The notes below the pieces were generated by a model, which saw nothing but the letters and a program-made list of their open reading frames with translations, was not told the DNA's origin and ran no database searches. From contig CAZHCA010000002.1 in NCBI GenBank assembly GCA_964530825.1, forward strand, positions 186,001 through 250,000: a DNA stretch of 64,000 bases. The letters run 5' to 3'. How positions within the stretch are numbered: the first letter of the stretch is position 1; each line of letters opens with the position of its first letter. This document shows positions 1-9,268 of the stretch, in pieces. Source of the DNA: CAZHCA01 sp964530825 (GTDB lineage: Bacteria; Bacteroidota; Bacteroidia; Chitinophagales; Saprospiraceae). The position numbers and the translations under genes are program-made.

Positions 1-721
1 CATCGAGGTATTCTTCGCCGGGCAGGTAGCGGTAGTCTACCCGGAAGGCAGACGGACGGCCGCCGAAGGGGGTACCAAAGTCGATGTTCGACCGGGGGTC
101 GGTGGCGCTCGGGAAGCCGTCGGTAAAGGATCCGGTGTACAGCGTAGCCGCCGCCATGCGGACGATCAGTGGAGCTTCCTGGCTAATCATGCGGGCAGCT
201 AAGTCGCCCCCACCTAGGTCTTCGGGTACGGTATTAAATCGACCCACCAGGGCCAGGGCTTTATTGGCGGTATCCCAGATGGTATTATCGGCGCTTTCAC
301 CGGGCTGCTGATAAGAGCCGGCACTGTACCATTGGTCAAAATTACTGTTGGGTAGCTGCGGTTGCGGGTCCGCCCGGATGGCAGTGACCTCCCATTCAGC
401 CTGGGTGCCGTCTTCGGCCGTTACCGTGTAGATGACCGGCGAGGTAAAATCCTGGGGTTCGCCAACGCCGGGTACAACGGTAGCAAAGTTGGACAGGTCG
501 ATCACCGAAGGGGCCAGGGCGGTTAGGTCGGTACCTTCCGGAAAAGGTACTGCAACGGTGCGGTCGACACCGCTGATGGTGGTACCACCGCTTTGACCGG
601 GGATTTCAAAGGCCTTAATCGCTTTGAAGCTGGATAATCCGAATTTATCCTCGGGGATGCAGGCCGTTTGTAAAACCAGAAGTAAAACGACACCTACGAG
701 TTGGGCTATTTTTTTTACGAT
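1..721 (-). CDS. PCMD-domain surface lipoprotein, C-terminus off the window
   Basis: About 240 residues are visible on the minus strand, with the C-terminus cut by the window edge. A lipoprotein signal (VKKIAQLVG, then LQTAC, Cys about residue 21) is followed by a DUF5018-like beta-sandwich (TVTAEDGTQAEWEV) and then a segment typical of the putative carbohydrate metabolism domain (YTGSF, GTPFGGRPSAFRVDYRY). Such proteins are surface or periplasmic lipoproteins of Bacteroidota and may bind glycans. The start is odd: the frame is closed by TAA just upstream of 721 and contains no ATG, GTG or TTG before the signal peptide. The first codon that fits is ATC at 721-719, so I placed the start there. 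It lies 52 nt downstream of the beta-barrel gene and probably shares its transcript. Confidence 0.82.
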   Translation of the reverse strand, partial: MVKKIAQLVGVVLLLVLQTACIPEDKFGLSSFKAIKAFEIPGQSGGTTISGVDRTVAVPFPEGTDLTALAPSVIDLSNFATVVPGVGEPQDFTSPVIYTVTAEDGTQAEWEVTAIRADPQPQLPNSNFDQWYSAGSYQQPGESADNTIWDTANKALALVGRFNTVPEDLGGGDLAARMISQEAPLIVRMAAATLYTGSFTDGFPSATDPRSNIDFGTPFGGRPSAFRVDYRYLPGEEYLD

Positions 722-773
722 TTAATTTTTCTTTAAAAGCTTTATAAAAATAATAATTCTCCCAAAAACCGGT

Positions 774-1520
774 TCAGAAGTAATACCCAATGCCCAGGTT
801 CAGGGCCAGGAGGTTGATCTGTAAATCGATATCTGACGCCACGATACGGGTGCGGTTCGCTTCGTCGTTGTTCGTAACCTCTTCTGTAATTCTGGTGGTT
901 AGGCCGGCCAGGCCAACCGTTGTCTCAAATGCCCAGTTGCGGTTAAAGAAAAGCAAGATTCCAGGCGCAACCCCCAGGCGGAATTCAAAAACATCGCGCT
1001 CAATTTTGTTGACCTCGTCGGGAAGAAAATCGCGCTGCAGCGATTCAAAAATGGAAAAGCGCGCATCGGTCTGCACCAGGATTTGGATAGTACCATTGCC
1101 GAAAGGGATATAGTTGCGCATGTTGGGGATAAAGGAAATGTCCTGCTGTACGAAATTGGTAGTTACTTCAATGCCGTCCTGGTCGATAAAAGTTATGTCT
1201 TCTCTCTCGCGCCCGTAGCTTAATCCGAGTCCCAGGGTCAAGTTGTCTACTATGGCGTACCCGCTATTGAACCGAATGCGGTAACGCAATCTATCTTGGT
1301 CGATGACCTGCCGAAACAATTGGTCTTCGTTTTCTGCATTGCGTTGGTCTAGTGAGAAGTTGGTACTCAAAAAGACTCGACCTTTGGTTACAAGCCGGTC
1401 TTCGCCGTCGGGAGAGAAATTGATGCCCTGGCCGAAAGCTGGTGCCAGGGCTGCAAGTGCCAGCCAACCCGTCAGCAGTGGCCAGGCTTTCGTAGCATCG
1501 AAAAATTTAAAAGCGATCAT
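774..1520 (-). CDS. Outer-membrane beta-barrel protein
   Basis: This 248-residue protein has an N-terminal signal peptide (hydrophobic core LLTGWLALAALAPAFG, cleavage near residue 30). The rest consists of alternating amphipathic strands of the kind seen in small 8-12-stranded outer-membrane barrels, ending in a terminal aromatic (GIGYYF) that fits BAM recognition. No enzymatic motif is visible, so its substrate or role is unknown. It precedes the PCMD lipoprotein in the same direction, which suggests a two-gene surface unit. Assignment as an outer-membrane barrel is from sequence character; a specific family is not claimed. Confidence 0.82.
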   Translation of the reverse strand: MIAFKFFDATKAWPLLTGWLALAALAPAFGQGINFSPDGEDRLVTKGRVFLSTNFSLDQRNAENEDQLFRQVIDQDRLRYRIRFNSGYAIVDNLTLGLGLSYGREREDITFIDQDGIEVTTNFVQQDISFIPNMRNYIPFGNGTIQILVQTDARFSIFESLQRDFLPDEVNKIERDVFEFRLGVAPGILLFFNRNWAFETTVGLAGLTTRITEEVTNNDEANRTRIVASDIDLQINLLALNLGIGYYF

Positions 1521-1818
1521 GATGAAAGAATTTTAAGGGTTTTGAGTTATGGGTAAAAAAGATTGATCAAAGTCTATTCAGTTCTCAGGCTTTTAGCTAA
1601 TCCATTCCTTGTGCTATAGAAGGAAGTGCGAATTATTGAAGAATCCCCAGGGATCTGGCACCGCAATAATTGTTCGGCCTACGCGATAAGCCATCTAACG
1701 GTGCGTTTGCCATCCTAAATTTGGGAAGATCAGGCCTAAATAGAAGGGCCATACTCGGTTTTGTTGGGTTAAATGATCGCTCAATTCGGCTACACTCGAT
1801 GAGCGCGGGGTGTGCCGT
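1521..1818. other. Intergenic stretch between MFS permease and beta-barrel genes
   Basis: These 298 nt lie downstream of the MFS gene and upstream of the beta-barrel gene, both on the minus strand. On the minus strand, TAGACTTTG around 1569-1577 resembles the Bacteroidota -7 element (TAnnTTTG) with one extra base, but no clear -33 element was found. An imperfect inverted repeat (GAATTATTG at about 1631 and CAATAATTG at about 1663) could form a weak hairpin. No gene is recognisable. Confidence 0.4.
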
Positions 1819-3006
1819 CTACATTACCCTACCCCTGGAACGGAACAGTAGCACAAACCCTAGGGCTACTCCCATACCCACCCAAGCAGGCAGCACCCAT
1901 ATCGTATCCCACTGATGGTGGCCGTTGGACAGGGTATGTGCGTTGACGTGGGCGCCGGCAATGTAGGAGCTGATCAGCACCCCAAAGCCCATGGTGATGA
2001 GGGTAATAAACCCCTGGGCGGTCGAGCGCAGATGACGCGGTACGCGGCCATCGACGTAGATCTGGCTAGCGAAAATAGAAAAGTTGAAGGCGGGGCCGTG
2101 CAACGCAATGCCCAGATAGATCATCCAGGCATTATCCTGAAGGTCGCCTTGCCCGAAAAGCCAGTAGCGGAAGCCCCAGCAAAACAAGCCCAGAAAAAAA
2201 ATGTAGCGCAAACGCAAAAGGCGAAAGATGTAGGGCAATAGAAGCATAAAAACGACCTCGGTACCCTGCCCCAGGGTCATGACTCCGGCCGCATTGCGCA
2301 TGCCGATTTCATTGAGGAAAGGGTTGACGAAGCTGTAATAGTAAGCGCGCGGATAACAGATCAACGTCAGCGCCAACAACATTACCAGAAAGGAGCCCTC
2401 GCGAAAGAGCAGGCGTGCTTCACCTTTGAAGAGGTCGCGAAAGATGTTGCCGCCCATGCGAGACGGGGGCGTATGCGGAAGTGTCAAAGCGTAAATACCG
2501 GACAATGCGGAAGCTCCGGCAGCAATGTAAAGTGGAATGTTAGTTGGCTCTACCCCTAGGGAACCTACCACAAGGCCGGCAACTATCCAGGCGAGGGTAC
2601 CGAAAACCCGAACTCGTGGAAACTGTTGAGCAGGGCGCTTCAAATTTTGCAGACAAAGAGAGTTCGAAAGAGAGGTAGTCGGTATATAGCATACCATATA
2701 AATGAGAATGACGGTATAATACCAGAAGAAGGTATCCAGCTGGGCTGCCAAAATCAAGAGGGCGGCCCCCAGAAAATTGAGTAGGGCCAGTAAGCGCTCC
2801 AGTGCGAGGTAGCGATCGGCAACCAACCCCAGGAAGAAGGGTGAAATCATGGCTGCTACGGCCGAAGAGCCGTACACCACCCCCACCTGGCTGCCCGTAA
2901 AATCAAGCTCCTGCAGCATGTAAGTGCCGTTGGTTACAATCCACGATCCGAACACGTAGTACTGTAAAAATTGCTGAGCGGATAAGCGCGCCTGGAGGTT
3001 GGTCAT
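1819..3006 (-). CDS. MFS nucleoside:H+ symporter-like permease
   Basis: This 395-residue polytopic inner-membrane protein has about twelve hydrophobic segments. The N-terminal part (LSAQQFLQYYVFGSWIVTNG, then GVVYGSSAVAAMISPFFLGLVADR) matches the nucleoside:proton symporter branch of the major facilitator superfamily (NupG/XapB-like). The loop RVFGTLAWIVAG is typical of this group. Expected role is proton-driven uptake of nucleosides or related sugars; the actual substrate cannot be read from sequence. It stands alone between the beta-barrel gene and argJ, with 125 nt upstream to the argJ stop. Length is close to the family norm of about 400-420 residues. Confidence 0.88.
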   Translation of the reverse strand: MTNLQARLSAQQFLQYYVFGSWIVTNGTYMLQELDFTGSQVGVVYGSSAVAAMISPFFLGLVADRYLALERLLALLNFLGAALLILAAQLDTFFWYYTVILIYMVCYIPTTSLSNSLCLQNLKRPAQQFPRVRVFGTLAWIVAGLVVGSLGVEPTNIPLYIAAGASALSGIYALTLPHTPPSRMGGNIFRDLFKGEARLLFREGSFLVMLLALTLICYPRAYYYSFVNPFLNEIGMRNAAGVMTLGQGTEVVFMLLLPYIFRLLRLRYIFFLGLFCWGFRYWLFGQGDLQDNAWMIYLGIALHGPAFNFSIFASQIYVDGRVPRHLRSTAQGFITLITMGFGVLISSYIAGAHVNAHTLSNGHHQWDTIWVLPAWVGMGVALGFVLLFRSRGRVM

Positions 3007-3131
3007 GGAGAAGGTTTAGGCGGCGATGGAAACGCAAGTAAAGATGGCGAAAGTGGTGAAAGGCAAGAATTTTATCGACATCCTTGGAACCGTTAGGTTG
3101 ATTTCATTTTTGATCGGTAGCCAACGCCAAC

Positions 3132-4343
3132 TTAAGTGGTATATACCGAATTAAACATCACATAGTCGGTGGTTAGGTCGGTACCCCATCCGACGGCCTC
3201 GGCTTCGCCCTGGTGCAGGTCGAGCTGTACGACGATGTGCGACTCCCGCAGTAGGCGCTTGATCACGTTGCGGTCGAAATCGCATGGTTTACCTTGCCGC
3301 AGCACTTGTACCTGCTCTTGGTCGGTGCCTATCGAGAGATCGGTAGTTTCGTATTGGAAGGGCGCATCGGAATTACCGGCCGCGCAAACGATACGTCCCC
3401 AGTTGGGGTCGCGCCCGAACATGGCCGTCTTGACCAAGGCGGAGTCGGAAATGCCGCGGATCAGTTTGCGGGCGTGCTCTTCGGTATCAGCGCCTTTTAC
3501 TTGGTATTCGACAAACTTGCTGGCGCCCTCCCCGTCGGAGACGATGAGTTTGGCCAGGTGGGTCATCATTTCCATCAAGTGGCGCTGAAACAATTCGAAG
3601 TTGGGGTCGGTCTCGGTTTCGATGAGTGGGTTACCGGCCAGTCCGTTCGCCATGACGGCTACCATATCGTTGGTCGAAGTGTCGCCGTCGACGGTAATCA
3701 TATTAAAAGTACGGTCAACGGCGTAGCGGGTAGCGCGGTCGAGCATCTTAGGGGTAATGTGTACATCGGTTACTACAAAGGCCAGCATGGTGGCCATATT
3801 GGGGTGGATCATACCGGAACCCTTGGAGATGCCGGCGATATTGATGTCGGTTTCGCCCATGATAAAGCTCACGTATCCTTCTTTGGCAAAGGTGTCGGTC
3901 GTGAGTATCGCATTGGCGGTAAACGACCCTGCTTTGGGATCGTTCGACAGCTTCTCGATGTTTTTGCGCAGACCCTCAACCACATCTTCGGTGGGGAAAG
4001 GCTCACCAATCAATCCGGTAGAGGCCACCAGTACATGCTCTTTGGGGATGCCGAGTTCGTTGGCCGTTACTTCCACCATGGATTCGGCGCCCTGGCGGCC
4101 TTGCTCGCCCGTGCACGCATTGGCGTTTCCGGCGTTACAAATGATCACTTGGGCCATACCGCTCTCGATGTGTTTACGCGATACCTTGATGGGCTCGGCC
4201 ACTACCTGGTTTTGGGTAAAAACAGCGGCCGCGCTGGCCAGTACTTCCGAATAAATGATGGCAAGGTCGCGCCGCATCGATTTAATACCAATGTGCGCAC
4301 CCCAGCATTTTATACCCCTTACCGTAGTAATGTTTCTGATCAT
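3132..4343 (-). CDS. argJ: Bifunctional glutamate N-acetyltransferase/ornithine acetyltransferase ArgJ
   Basis: ArgJ moves the acetyl group from N-acetylornithine to glutamate (and in bifunctional forms from acetyl-CoA to glutamate), closing the acetyl cycle of arginine synthesis. The 403-residue sequence contains the signature KGSGMIHPNMATM at about 174-186. Thr185 is the expected nucleophile, exposed by autocleavage of the Ala-Thr bond into alpha and beta chains. NAGNANACTG (70-79) and the FGRDPNWGRI region are also conserved. It is last in the argB-argD-argC-argJ operon, 29 nt after argC. Presence of ArgJ argues for the acetylated rather than the succinylated pathway known in some Bacteroidota. 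Whether it is mono- or bifunctional cannot be decided here. Confidence 0.97.
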   Translation of the reverse strand: MIRNITTVRGIKCWGAHIGIKSMRRDLAIIYSEVLASAAAVFTQNQVVAEPIKVSRKHIESGMAQVIICNAGNANACTGEQGRQGAESMVEVTANELGIPKEHVLVASTGLIGEPFPTEDVVEGLRKNIEKLSNDPKAGSFTANAILTTDTFAKEGYVSFIMGETDINIAGISKGSGMIHPNMATMLAFVVTDVHITPKMLDRATRYAVDRTFNMITVDGDTSTNDMVAVMANGLAGNPLIETETDPNFELFQRHLMEMMTHLAKLIVSDGEGASKFVEYQVKGADTEEHARKLIRGISDSALVKTAMFGRDPNWGRIVCAAGNSDAPFQYETTDLSIGTDQEQVQVLRQGKPCDFDRNVIKRLLRESHIVVQLDLHQGEAEAVGWGTDLTTDYVMFNSVYTT

Positions 4344-4372
4344 GGAGTCGATAGCTAGTCGATTTTAGATTG

Positions 4373-5407
4373 TTAAGGTCGGATGGGCAGGTGCTCCAAG
4401 CCAGTGCATTCCTCCCAACCGAATTGTAAATTCATATTGTGCACGGCCTGTCCAGCTGCGCCTTTGACTAAATTGTCGATAGCGGCAATAACGATGATGC
4501 GGCGCGTGCGATCGTCAAAAGTGGGAAAAATATCGCAATAATTGGTGGCCCGCACATCCTTAATCGTTGGCGGGTGGTCGCGCAGGCGCACAAACGGCTC
4601 TTCGGCGTACTGTAGCTCAAAGGCATTGCGCACCATTTCCTCCGTCATCTCCACGTGGGGCTGTGCGTATACAGTTGAGAGGATGCCGCGATCGACCGGC
4701 AACAGGTGAGGGGTAAACTGTACAACGGTGTCGGGCCCGCCGGCCTGGGCCAATTGCTCTTCAATTTCAACGGTATGGCGGTGACGTTTCAGGCCGTAGG
4801 CCATGAAATTGTCGTTGATATTGGAAAAATGGGTCAGCGGCTTGGGCTTAATCCCGGCGCCGGTCACGCCTGACTTAGAATCAGCGATGATGGTTTTCGG
4901 ATCGGCCAGGCCGCCTTTGATAAGGGGTAGGGTAGCCAGGATGACACTGGTGGGGTAGCAACCCGGGTTGGCAACCAGCCGGCTTTCCTTGACAGCCTCG
5001 CGGTGTAACTCGGGCAAGCCATAGACGGCTTCTTCAAAACCCTGACGGAATGTGTGGTTTTTGCCGTACCACGACTCATACGTCTCGGGTGTACTCAGCC
5101 GGAAATCACCCGACAGGTCGATGATTCTAGCGCGCTTGCCGTGGAGTTTTTCTACAAAATCCATGGATACGCCGTGAGGCAGCGCTAAATAAATCAGATC
5201 GAAGTCATCGGCATTCACTTCGGCACCGGGTACCAACTCATAATCGGCCAGTCCGAAAAGTTGAGGATGGATATCAGAGAATTGCCTGCCCGCATGCGAT
5301 TCGGAGGTGATGGCCTCAATATCGACCTGTGGGTGGTGGTGTAAAATACGTACCAGCTCGGAGCCGGTGAAGCCGCTGGCTCCGATGATAGCGGTCTTAA
5401 TACTCAT
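4373..5407 (-). CDS. argC: N-acetyl-gamma-glutamyl-phosphate reductase ArgC
   Basis: ArgC reduces N-acetylglutamyl phosphate to the semialdehyde with NADPH, the third step of ornithine synthesis, in the cytoplasm. The 344-residue protein starts with a Rossmann nucleotide-binding motif (IIGASGFTGSELVRIL, 7-22). The catalytic cysteine lies in ANPGCYPTS, Cys150. HRHTVEIEE and the following FTPHLLPVDRGILSTVY are also typical. Its ATG overlaps the argD stop by four bases (ATGA), indicating translational coupling. Length and motif order are normal for the family. Confidence 0.97.
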   Translation of the reverse strand: MSIKTAIIGASGFTGSELVRILHHHPQVDIEAITSESHAGRQFSDIHPQLFGLADYELVPGAEVNADDFDLIYLALPHGVSMDFVEKLHGKRARIIDLSGDFRLSTPETYESWYGKNHTFRQGFEEAVYGLPELHREAVKESRLVANPGCYPTSVILATLPLIKGGLADPKTIIADSKSGVTGAGIKPKPLTHFSNINDNFMAYGLKRHRHTVEIEEQLAQAGGPDTVVQFTPHLLPVDRGILSTVYAQPHVEMTEEMVRNAFELQYAEEPFVRLRDHPPTIKDVRATNYCDIFPTFDDRTRRIIVIAAIDNLVKGAAGQAVHNMNLQFGWEECTGLEHLPIRP

Positions 5408-6612
5408 GATTTGGGCGTTGCGTGTACTGAATCGGTGACGACGCTGATCAGGTGATCGAGCTCGTCGTAGCTGATGACCAGTGGCGGCACTAAGCGCAAG
5501 ACATTGCCAGCAGTAGCATTAGAGAGCACACCGCGCTGCAGCATTTCCAGCACCAGGGGCTTGGTCTCAAAGGTGAATTCTACGCCGATCATCAGGCCCA
5601 GGCCGCGAATTTCTTTAAATTCGGGCAGTTGGGAAAGGTTTTCTTCCAGTCGACGGCGGAGGTAGGCCCCTTTTTCTTCGGCTTGTTGGGAGAGGTTCTC
5701 TTCTTCAATTACTTCTAGCGTAGCTAGGCCGGCAGCGCAGGCTAAGGGATTGCCCCCGAAGGTGGTGCCGTGATCGCCGTAATCGATGGCGCCGGCGATT
5801 TTTTCGCTGCACAGAAAGGCGCCGATGGGTACGCCGCTGCCCAGACCCTTGGCCAGGGTCATGATATCGGGTTGTACTTCGTATTGGTCTTTGGCAAAAA
5901 GGCTGCCGGTACGGGCGATGCCGCACTGGATCTCATCAAAGATGAGCACGATGTCTTTTTCATCACAAAGCTCCCGCACGGCGCGCAGAAAGCAGGGTTG
6001 AGCCGGATGGATGCCACCTTCTCCCTGAACGGGCTCTACGATGATGGCTGCTGTGTCTTCGCCAATCAGGTTGCGCAGCTCTTCCATACCATTGAAAGGC
6101 ACTTTGCGAAACCCTTCAGGCATGGGACCGAAACCCTGTTGCATTTTGGATTTACCGGCTGCAATAGTGGCCAGTGTACGGCCATGGAAACAATTTTGCA
6201 TGGAGATTACAGCGCCGTTTTCGCGCCCTTTTTTGTGGGCGTATTTGCGGGCCACCTTGATGGCACCTTCTACCGCTTCGGCCCCACTGTTGCCGAAAAA
6301 TACGCGGTCCAGCCCCGAAGCTTTTACGAGTTTTTCCGAAAGCGCCACTTGAGGTTCACTTACGTAAAAATTCGAGATATGGATGAGTTCCTGCGCCTGT
6401 TGGCAAATCGCTTCCGAGATCTTTGGGTGACAATGACCCAGATTATTGACGGCAATACCCGCCAGAGCGTCGAGATATACATTGCCTTCCACATCCCAGA
6501 CTTTGGCACCCTGTCCCTTTTTGAGGGCCAATGGATAGCGTTTGAAGGTGGGCAAATAGTATTTTTGGTCTAACTCATGTAAGTGAGCATTGGAAATGGC
6601 AGCATCAATCAT
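5404..6612 (-). CDS. argD: Acetylornithine aminotransferase ArgD
   Basis: This class III PLP-dependent aminotransferase converts N-acetylglutamate semialdehyde to N-acetylornithine with glutamate as amino donor. Using the ATG at 6612 the protein has 402 residues, normal for ArgD. NSGAEAVEGAIKVAR (108-122) and FDEIQCGIARTG (225-236, with PLP-contacting Asp226) are present, and Lys255 in TLAKGLGSGVPIG should form the Schiff base. The start at 6612 overlaps the argB stop by 8 nt. An in-frame ATG at 6642 would add ten residues, and longer upstream extension runs into argB and is not credible. A second class III aminotransferase lies at 17274-18455. Confidence 0.95.
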   Translation of the reverse strand: MIDAAISNAHLHELDQKYYLPTFKRYPLALKKGQGAKVWDVEGNVYLDALAGIAVNNLGHCHPKISEAICQQAQELIHISNFYVSEPQVALSEKLVKASGLDRVFFGNSGAEAVEGAIKVARKYAHKKGRENGAVISMQNCFHGRTLATIAAGKSKMQQGFGPMPEGFRKVPFNGMEELRNLIGEDTAAIIVEPVQGEGGIHPAQPCFLRAVRELCDEKDIVLIFDEIQCGIARTGSLFAKDQYEVQPDIMTLAKGLGSGVPIGAFLCSEKIAGAIDYGDHGTTFGGNPLACAAGLATLEVIEEENLSQQAEEKGAYLRRRLEENLSQLPEFKEIRGLGLMIGVEFTFETKPLVLEMLQRGVLSNATAGNVLRLVPPLVISYDELDHLISVVTDSVHATPKS

Positions 6613-7453
6613 GCGGCGATGAAGTTTTTTGGTGAATAACATAAGTACCCAGCGGTCGGCGGCCCGAAGCAGCTTCGACCAGGCGGTCGGGGCGGACGCC
6701 GTTGATGATGCCCGTTTGGCCCACGCCACCTTCCAGGGCGACACGGCAAGCCTCAATTTTGGGCAGCATGCCCCCCTGAATGACGCTACCGATCAGCGGC
6801 TCAATCTCCGACATGGGAATTTCATCAATCAGAGAGGCCGGGTCGTCCAGGTCACGCAGCAGCCCGTCGATATTAGTAAGCAGAAAAAAATGGTCGACCT
6901 GAAGAGCAGCAGCCAAGTGGCCGGCAAAAATATCGGCATTGATATTCAGATCGTTACCTTCGGCGTCGGCGGCGATGCCCGTCAACACGGGCAAATAGCC
7001 GTTTCCCAAAAGCAACTGAACGAGTGCTACATCAATGTGTTCGATCTCGCCTACCTGGCCGAGGTCCTTTTCGATCCGTTGCCCATTTTTCTCCACGAAG
7101 AGGCGCTTGCGCCGGGCGGTGGCCAGCTTTCCGTCTTTACCCGATAAACCTATGGCCTTCAGGCCACGGCGGTTAAAAAGATGGACTAGCTTGCTGTTGA
7201 CTTCCCCCTTGAGGACCATCTCTACGTAGCGGAGCGTATCGGGTGTGGTACGTCGCTGCCCCTCAATAAAGGTCGATTCCACGCCGACCAAGTCGAGCAT
7301 GCGCTGAATGAACGGCCCGCCACCGTGAACGACCACTAACGGGTATCCCTGGTCGTGTAGCTGGCTGATGGTGTCGACAACGGCCGACTGCAGATTTTCG
7401 TCCAGCATGGCGTTACCGCCGTATTTGATGAGCAAGGAAGGTTTTTCGTCCAT
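6605..7453 (-). CDS. argB: Acetylglutamate kinase ArgB
   Basis: ArgB phosphorylates N-acetylglutamate with ATP, the first committed enzyme of this operon. The amino acid kinase fold is shown by LLIKYGGNAM near the N-terminus, VVVHGGGPFIQ (substrate and phosphate contact), NINADIFAGHLA and GGMLPKIEA. I chose ATG 7453, which places five residues before the conserved LLIKYGG strand and gives 282 residues. An upstream in-frame ATG at 7504, preceded by GGGAGG 11 nt before it, would add 17 residues and cannot be excluded. It is first in the argB-D-C-J operon, with about 250 nt of non-coding DNA upstream. Confidence 0.93.
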   Translation of the reverse strand: MDEKPSLLIKYGGNAMLDENLQSAVVDTISQLHDQGYPLVVVHGGGPFIQRMLDLVGVESTFIEGQRRTTPDTLRYVEMVLKGEVNSKLVHLFNRRGLKAIGLSGKDGKLATARRKRLFVEKNGQRIEKDLGQVGEIEHIDVALVQLLLGNGYLPVLTGIAADAEGNDLNINADIFAGHLAAALQVDHFFLLTNIDGLLRDLDDPASLIDEIPMSEIEPLIGSVIQGGMLPKIEACRVALEGGVGQTGIINGVRPDRLVEAASGRRPLGTYVIHQKTSSPHD

Positions 7454-7700
7454 GAAACGCTTTTCTGCACAAAACAATAGATCTTCTTGCCATAAAGTAG
7501 GCATTTTGGGGCAGACCTCCCATTTTGCTATTGTCCTTTAAAATAAAACCTCTTTGCTTAGGGCAGGTTCAATGGAGCAATACATGCAAAACGAAAATTC
7601 GGGAGGCAGACACTCTTCTCCGGTAAGCAGGGGTCCCCATAGTTAAAACGCGATCAATTCAGAGAACCGGGGTTGGAAAGGCCGTGGGTATGCTTTTTCC

Positions 7701-8591
7701 TTAGACATCTAGCCAATGCAATGCCTGGTCGGCCAACTGTTCTTGCGCCCGCTCCACCGCTGTTGTCACGCCCAATAAAAACCCGCCGCCTCCGGCGCCG
7801 CAAAGCTTGATCTTGAACCAGTCACTTTCCAGGCCCGTCAGCCAGTGTTTTGATAAGGAGGCCGGAACCATTTCGGTCAGGTAGCGAAACTGGTAGTGAC
7901 TGATGAGGTGCATGGCCTCGAGTAACGGGTAGTCGCGCTCGCCACGCAATAGCAGGGTAATGGCATCTTCAACGGCCGGGATCAGTTCCCCGTAAATCCT
8001 GCGTAGGAAGAAGGCTTCCTGGCATTTTTGCAGGTAGCGCTCGACCAGCGGACCGGTGCGGCGCGGAGTACCCGTATCGATGAGGAAGAAATGAAGCAGA
8101 TCGTCTTTGCCCCGATCCGGTAGATCGATCACTTCCAGTTGCTTTTCTTCTCCTAATAGCAGTGGTCTGGCCAGGTAGCATACCAGCGGGTCAGTACCTG
8201 AGCTGTTGCCGTGAAAAAAATGCTCCATTGCGCCCAGTTGTTCGCGTAGAAGGGTGAGTGCTGCCGCTTCTCTGGGGCCATAGCGATCGTATACAGCCGC
8301 CACCAGGGCTCCCGAGCTGCCCAGTCCGTAGCCTATAGGTATATTGGAGTCGAAGACCAGGCCTTGGCTTAAATCTTCGGCCAGGCGGTCCAGTTCAAGC
8401 GCAGGCTGGTCGGCGTAATCCGCACGTTGTTGCAGGAAGCGGAGAAAGTCGATCAGCGGTTGCTGCGGAGAGCTAGGGCCGCGCTGCTCCCAGCGGGCCG
8501 AAAACGCGGGGTAAGGAATAGCCAGAACCGGAGCCCCTTGGATGACGGTGTATTCACCGAAGAGCATTACTTTAGAGGGGTAACGGCGCAT
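7701..8591 (-). CDS. GHMP-family kinase, probable mevalonate kinase
   Basis: This 296-residue cytoplasmic kinase belongs to the GHMP superfamily. The N-terminus (KVMLFGEYTVIQGAPVLAIP, 7-26) is the substrate-binding motif, IPIGYGLGSSGALVAA (84-99) is the ATP loop, and KLCGAGGGGFLLG near the C-terminus is the third GHMP motif. Family resemblance is best to mevalonate kinase, which would make mevalonate-5-phosphate for isoprenoids; related substrates remain possible. The ATG at 8591 overlaps the stop of the CYTH gene (TGATG), so the two are coupled. Further upstream in-frame ATGs lie inside that gene and were rejected. An isoprenoid-synthase-like gene lies 5 kb away, but a link is not shown. Confidence 0.85.
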   Translation of the reverse strand: MRRYPSKVMLFGEYTVIQGAPVLAIPYPAFSARWEQRGPSSPQQPLIDFLRFLQQRADYADQPALELDRLAEDLSQGLVFDSNIPIGYGLGSSGALVAAVYDRYGPREAAALTLLREQLGAMEHFFHGNSSGTDPLVCYLARPLLLGEEKQLEVIDLPDRGKDDLLHFFLIDTGTPRRTGPLVERYLQKCQEAFFLRRIYGELIPAVEDAITLLLRGERDYPLLEAMHLISHYQFRYLTEMVPASLSKHWLTGLESDWFKIKLCGAGGGGFLLGVTTAVERAQEQLADQALHWLDV

Positions 8592-9142
8592 CAGACATCG
8601 TGGCCACCGTCTGATGGCTGTTCCTGTTGTTGTAAAAGCAGGTCGCTGTAGGAATGCTGGATCAGGTCTTCCGGCCGGATGCCGAACAAGCTCATGTAAT
8701 ATTGGCATTGTTCCCGTAGCTTATCCTCCCCAATCGAACCCTCTTTATCGATGGCTTCGATCTCGACAAAGGAGCCCAGTCCTTCCACTGCATCCACGTG
8801 GAATTTGACGTTTTCGATGTAGTAAATGGCGCGTTTTTTATCGACCACTACTTTTACGCCCAGGGCGGCGGAAAGAAGGTTGCGCAATTGCTTGAGCTTT
8901 TTAGGCTCATACAAGAATACCGACGAAATCTTGGGGCCTGATTCATTTTCGCGCTGGTAGTAGATCAGTGCTTTTTCAATTTTACCCTTTCGCAGCTTCA
9001 GCCGGCCGTCGGTCTGGGCAAAATAGGTATCGATTTGATGGTCTACGCCCATATATTGGGCTTGTTGCAACTCCAGAATCTCGTGGATCCGTTCGGGGTC
9101 GTGACAGCGGGCTTTGATCTCTACATTAATATGATTAGGCAT
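8591..9142 (-). CDS. CYTH-domain protein (triphosphate-binding tunnel fold)
   Basis: The 183 residues match the CYTH fold (class IV adenylate cyclase/thiamine triphosphatase). The N-terminal strand HINVEIKAR carries the EIK part of the usual ExExK motif, with the first Glu replaced by Asn. Further strands provide the charged tunnel residues (DTYFAQTDGRLKLRKG, ALIYYQREN, VDKKRAIYYIENVKFHVDAVEGLGSFVEIEA split over 104-134). Bacterial members mostly hydrolyse tripolyphosphate or nucleoside/thiamine triphosphates. The real substrate here is unknown. It is coupled to the downstream GHMP kinase through a one-base stop/start overlap and follows rpsA by 126 nt on the same strand. Confidence 0.85.
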   Translation of the reverse strand: MPNHINVEIKARCHDPERIHEILELQQAQYMGVDHQIDTYFAQTDGRLKLRKGKIEKALIYYQRENESGPKISSVFLYEPKKLKQLRNLLSAALGVKVVVDKKRAIYYIENVKFHVDAVEGLGSFVEIEAIDKEGSIGEDKLREQCQYYMSLFGIRPEDLIQHSYSDLLLQQQEQPSDGGHDV

Positions 9143-9268
9143 GGGCGTGCAGCTTTTAATGGGCTAGCAATGCAGATTGACAGGCGGCTCAGCTACCTAT
9201 GCCGGGTGCGGGAAGTGAAAATGACCGCCGCAGCATGCAACGGCCATTTGGGTGGAAAGTTATATCGA

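Noticed and set aside
3294..4358. Long open frame (354 codons) on the plus strand opposite argJ
   Set aside because: It lies wholly antisense to a clear argJ, has no domain signature and reflects codon bias of the real gene.
5770..6573. Plus-strand frame of 267 codons opposite argD
   Set aside because: Shadow of argD; no signal peptide or family motif.
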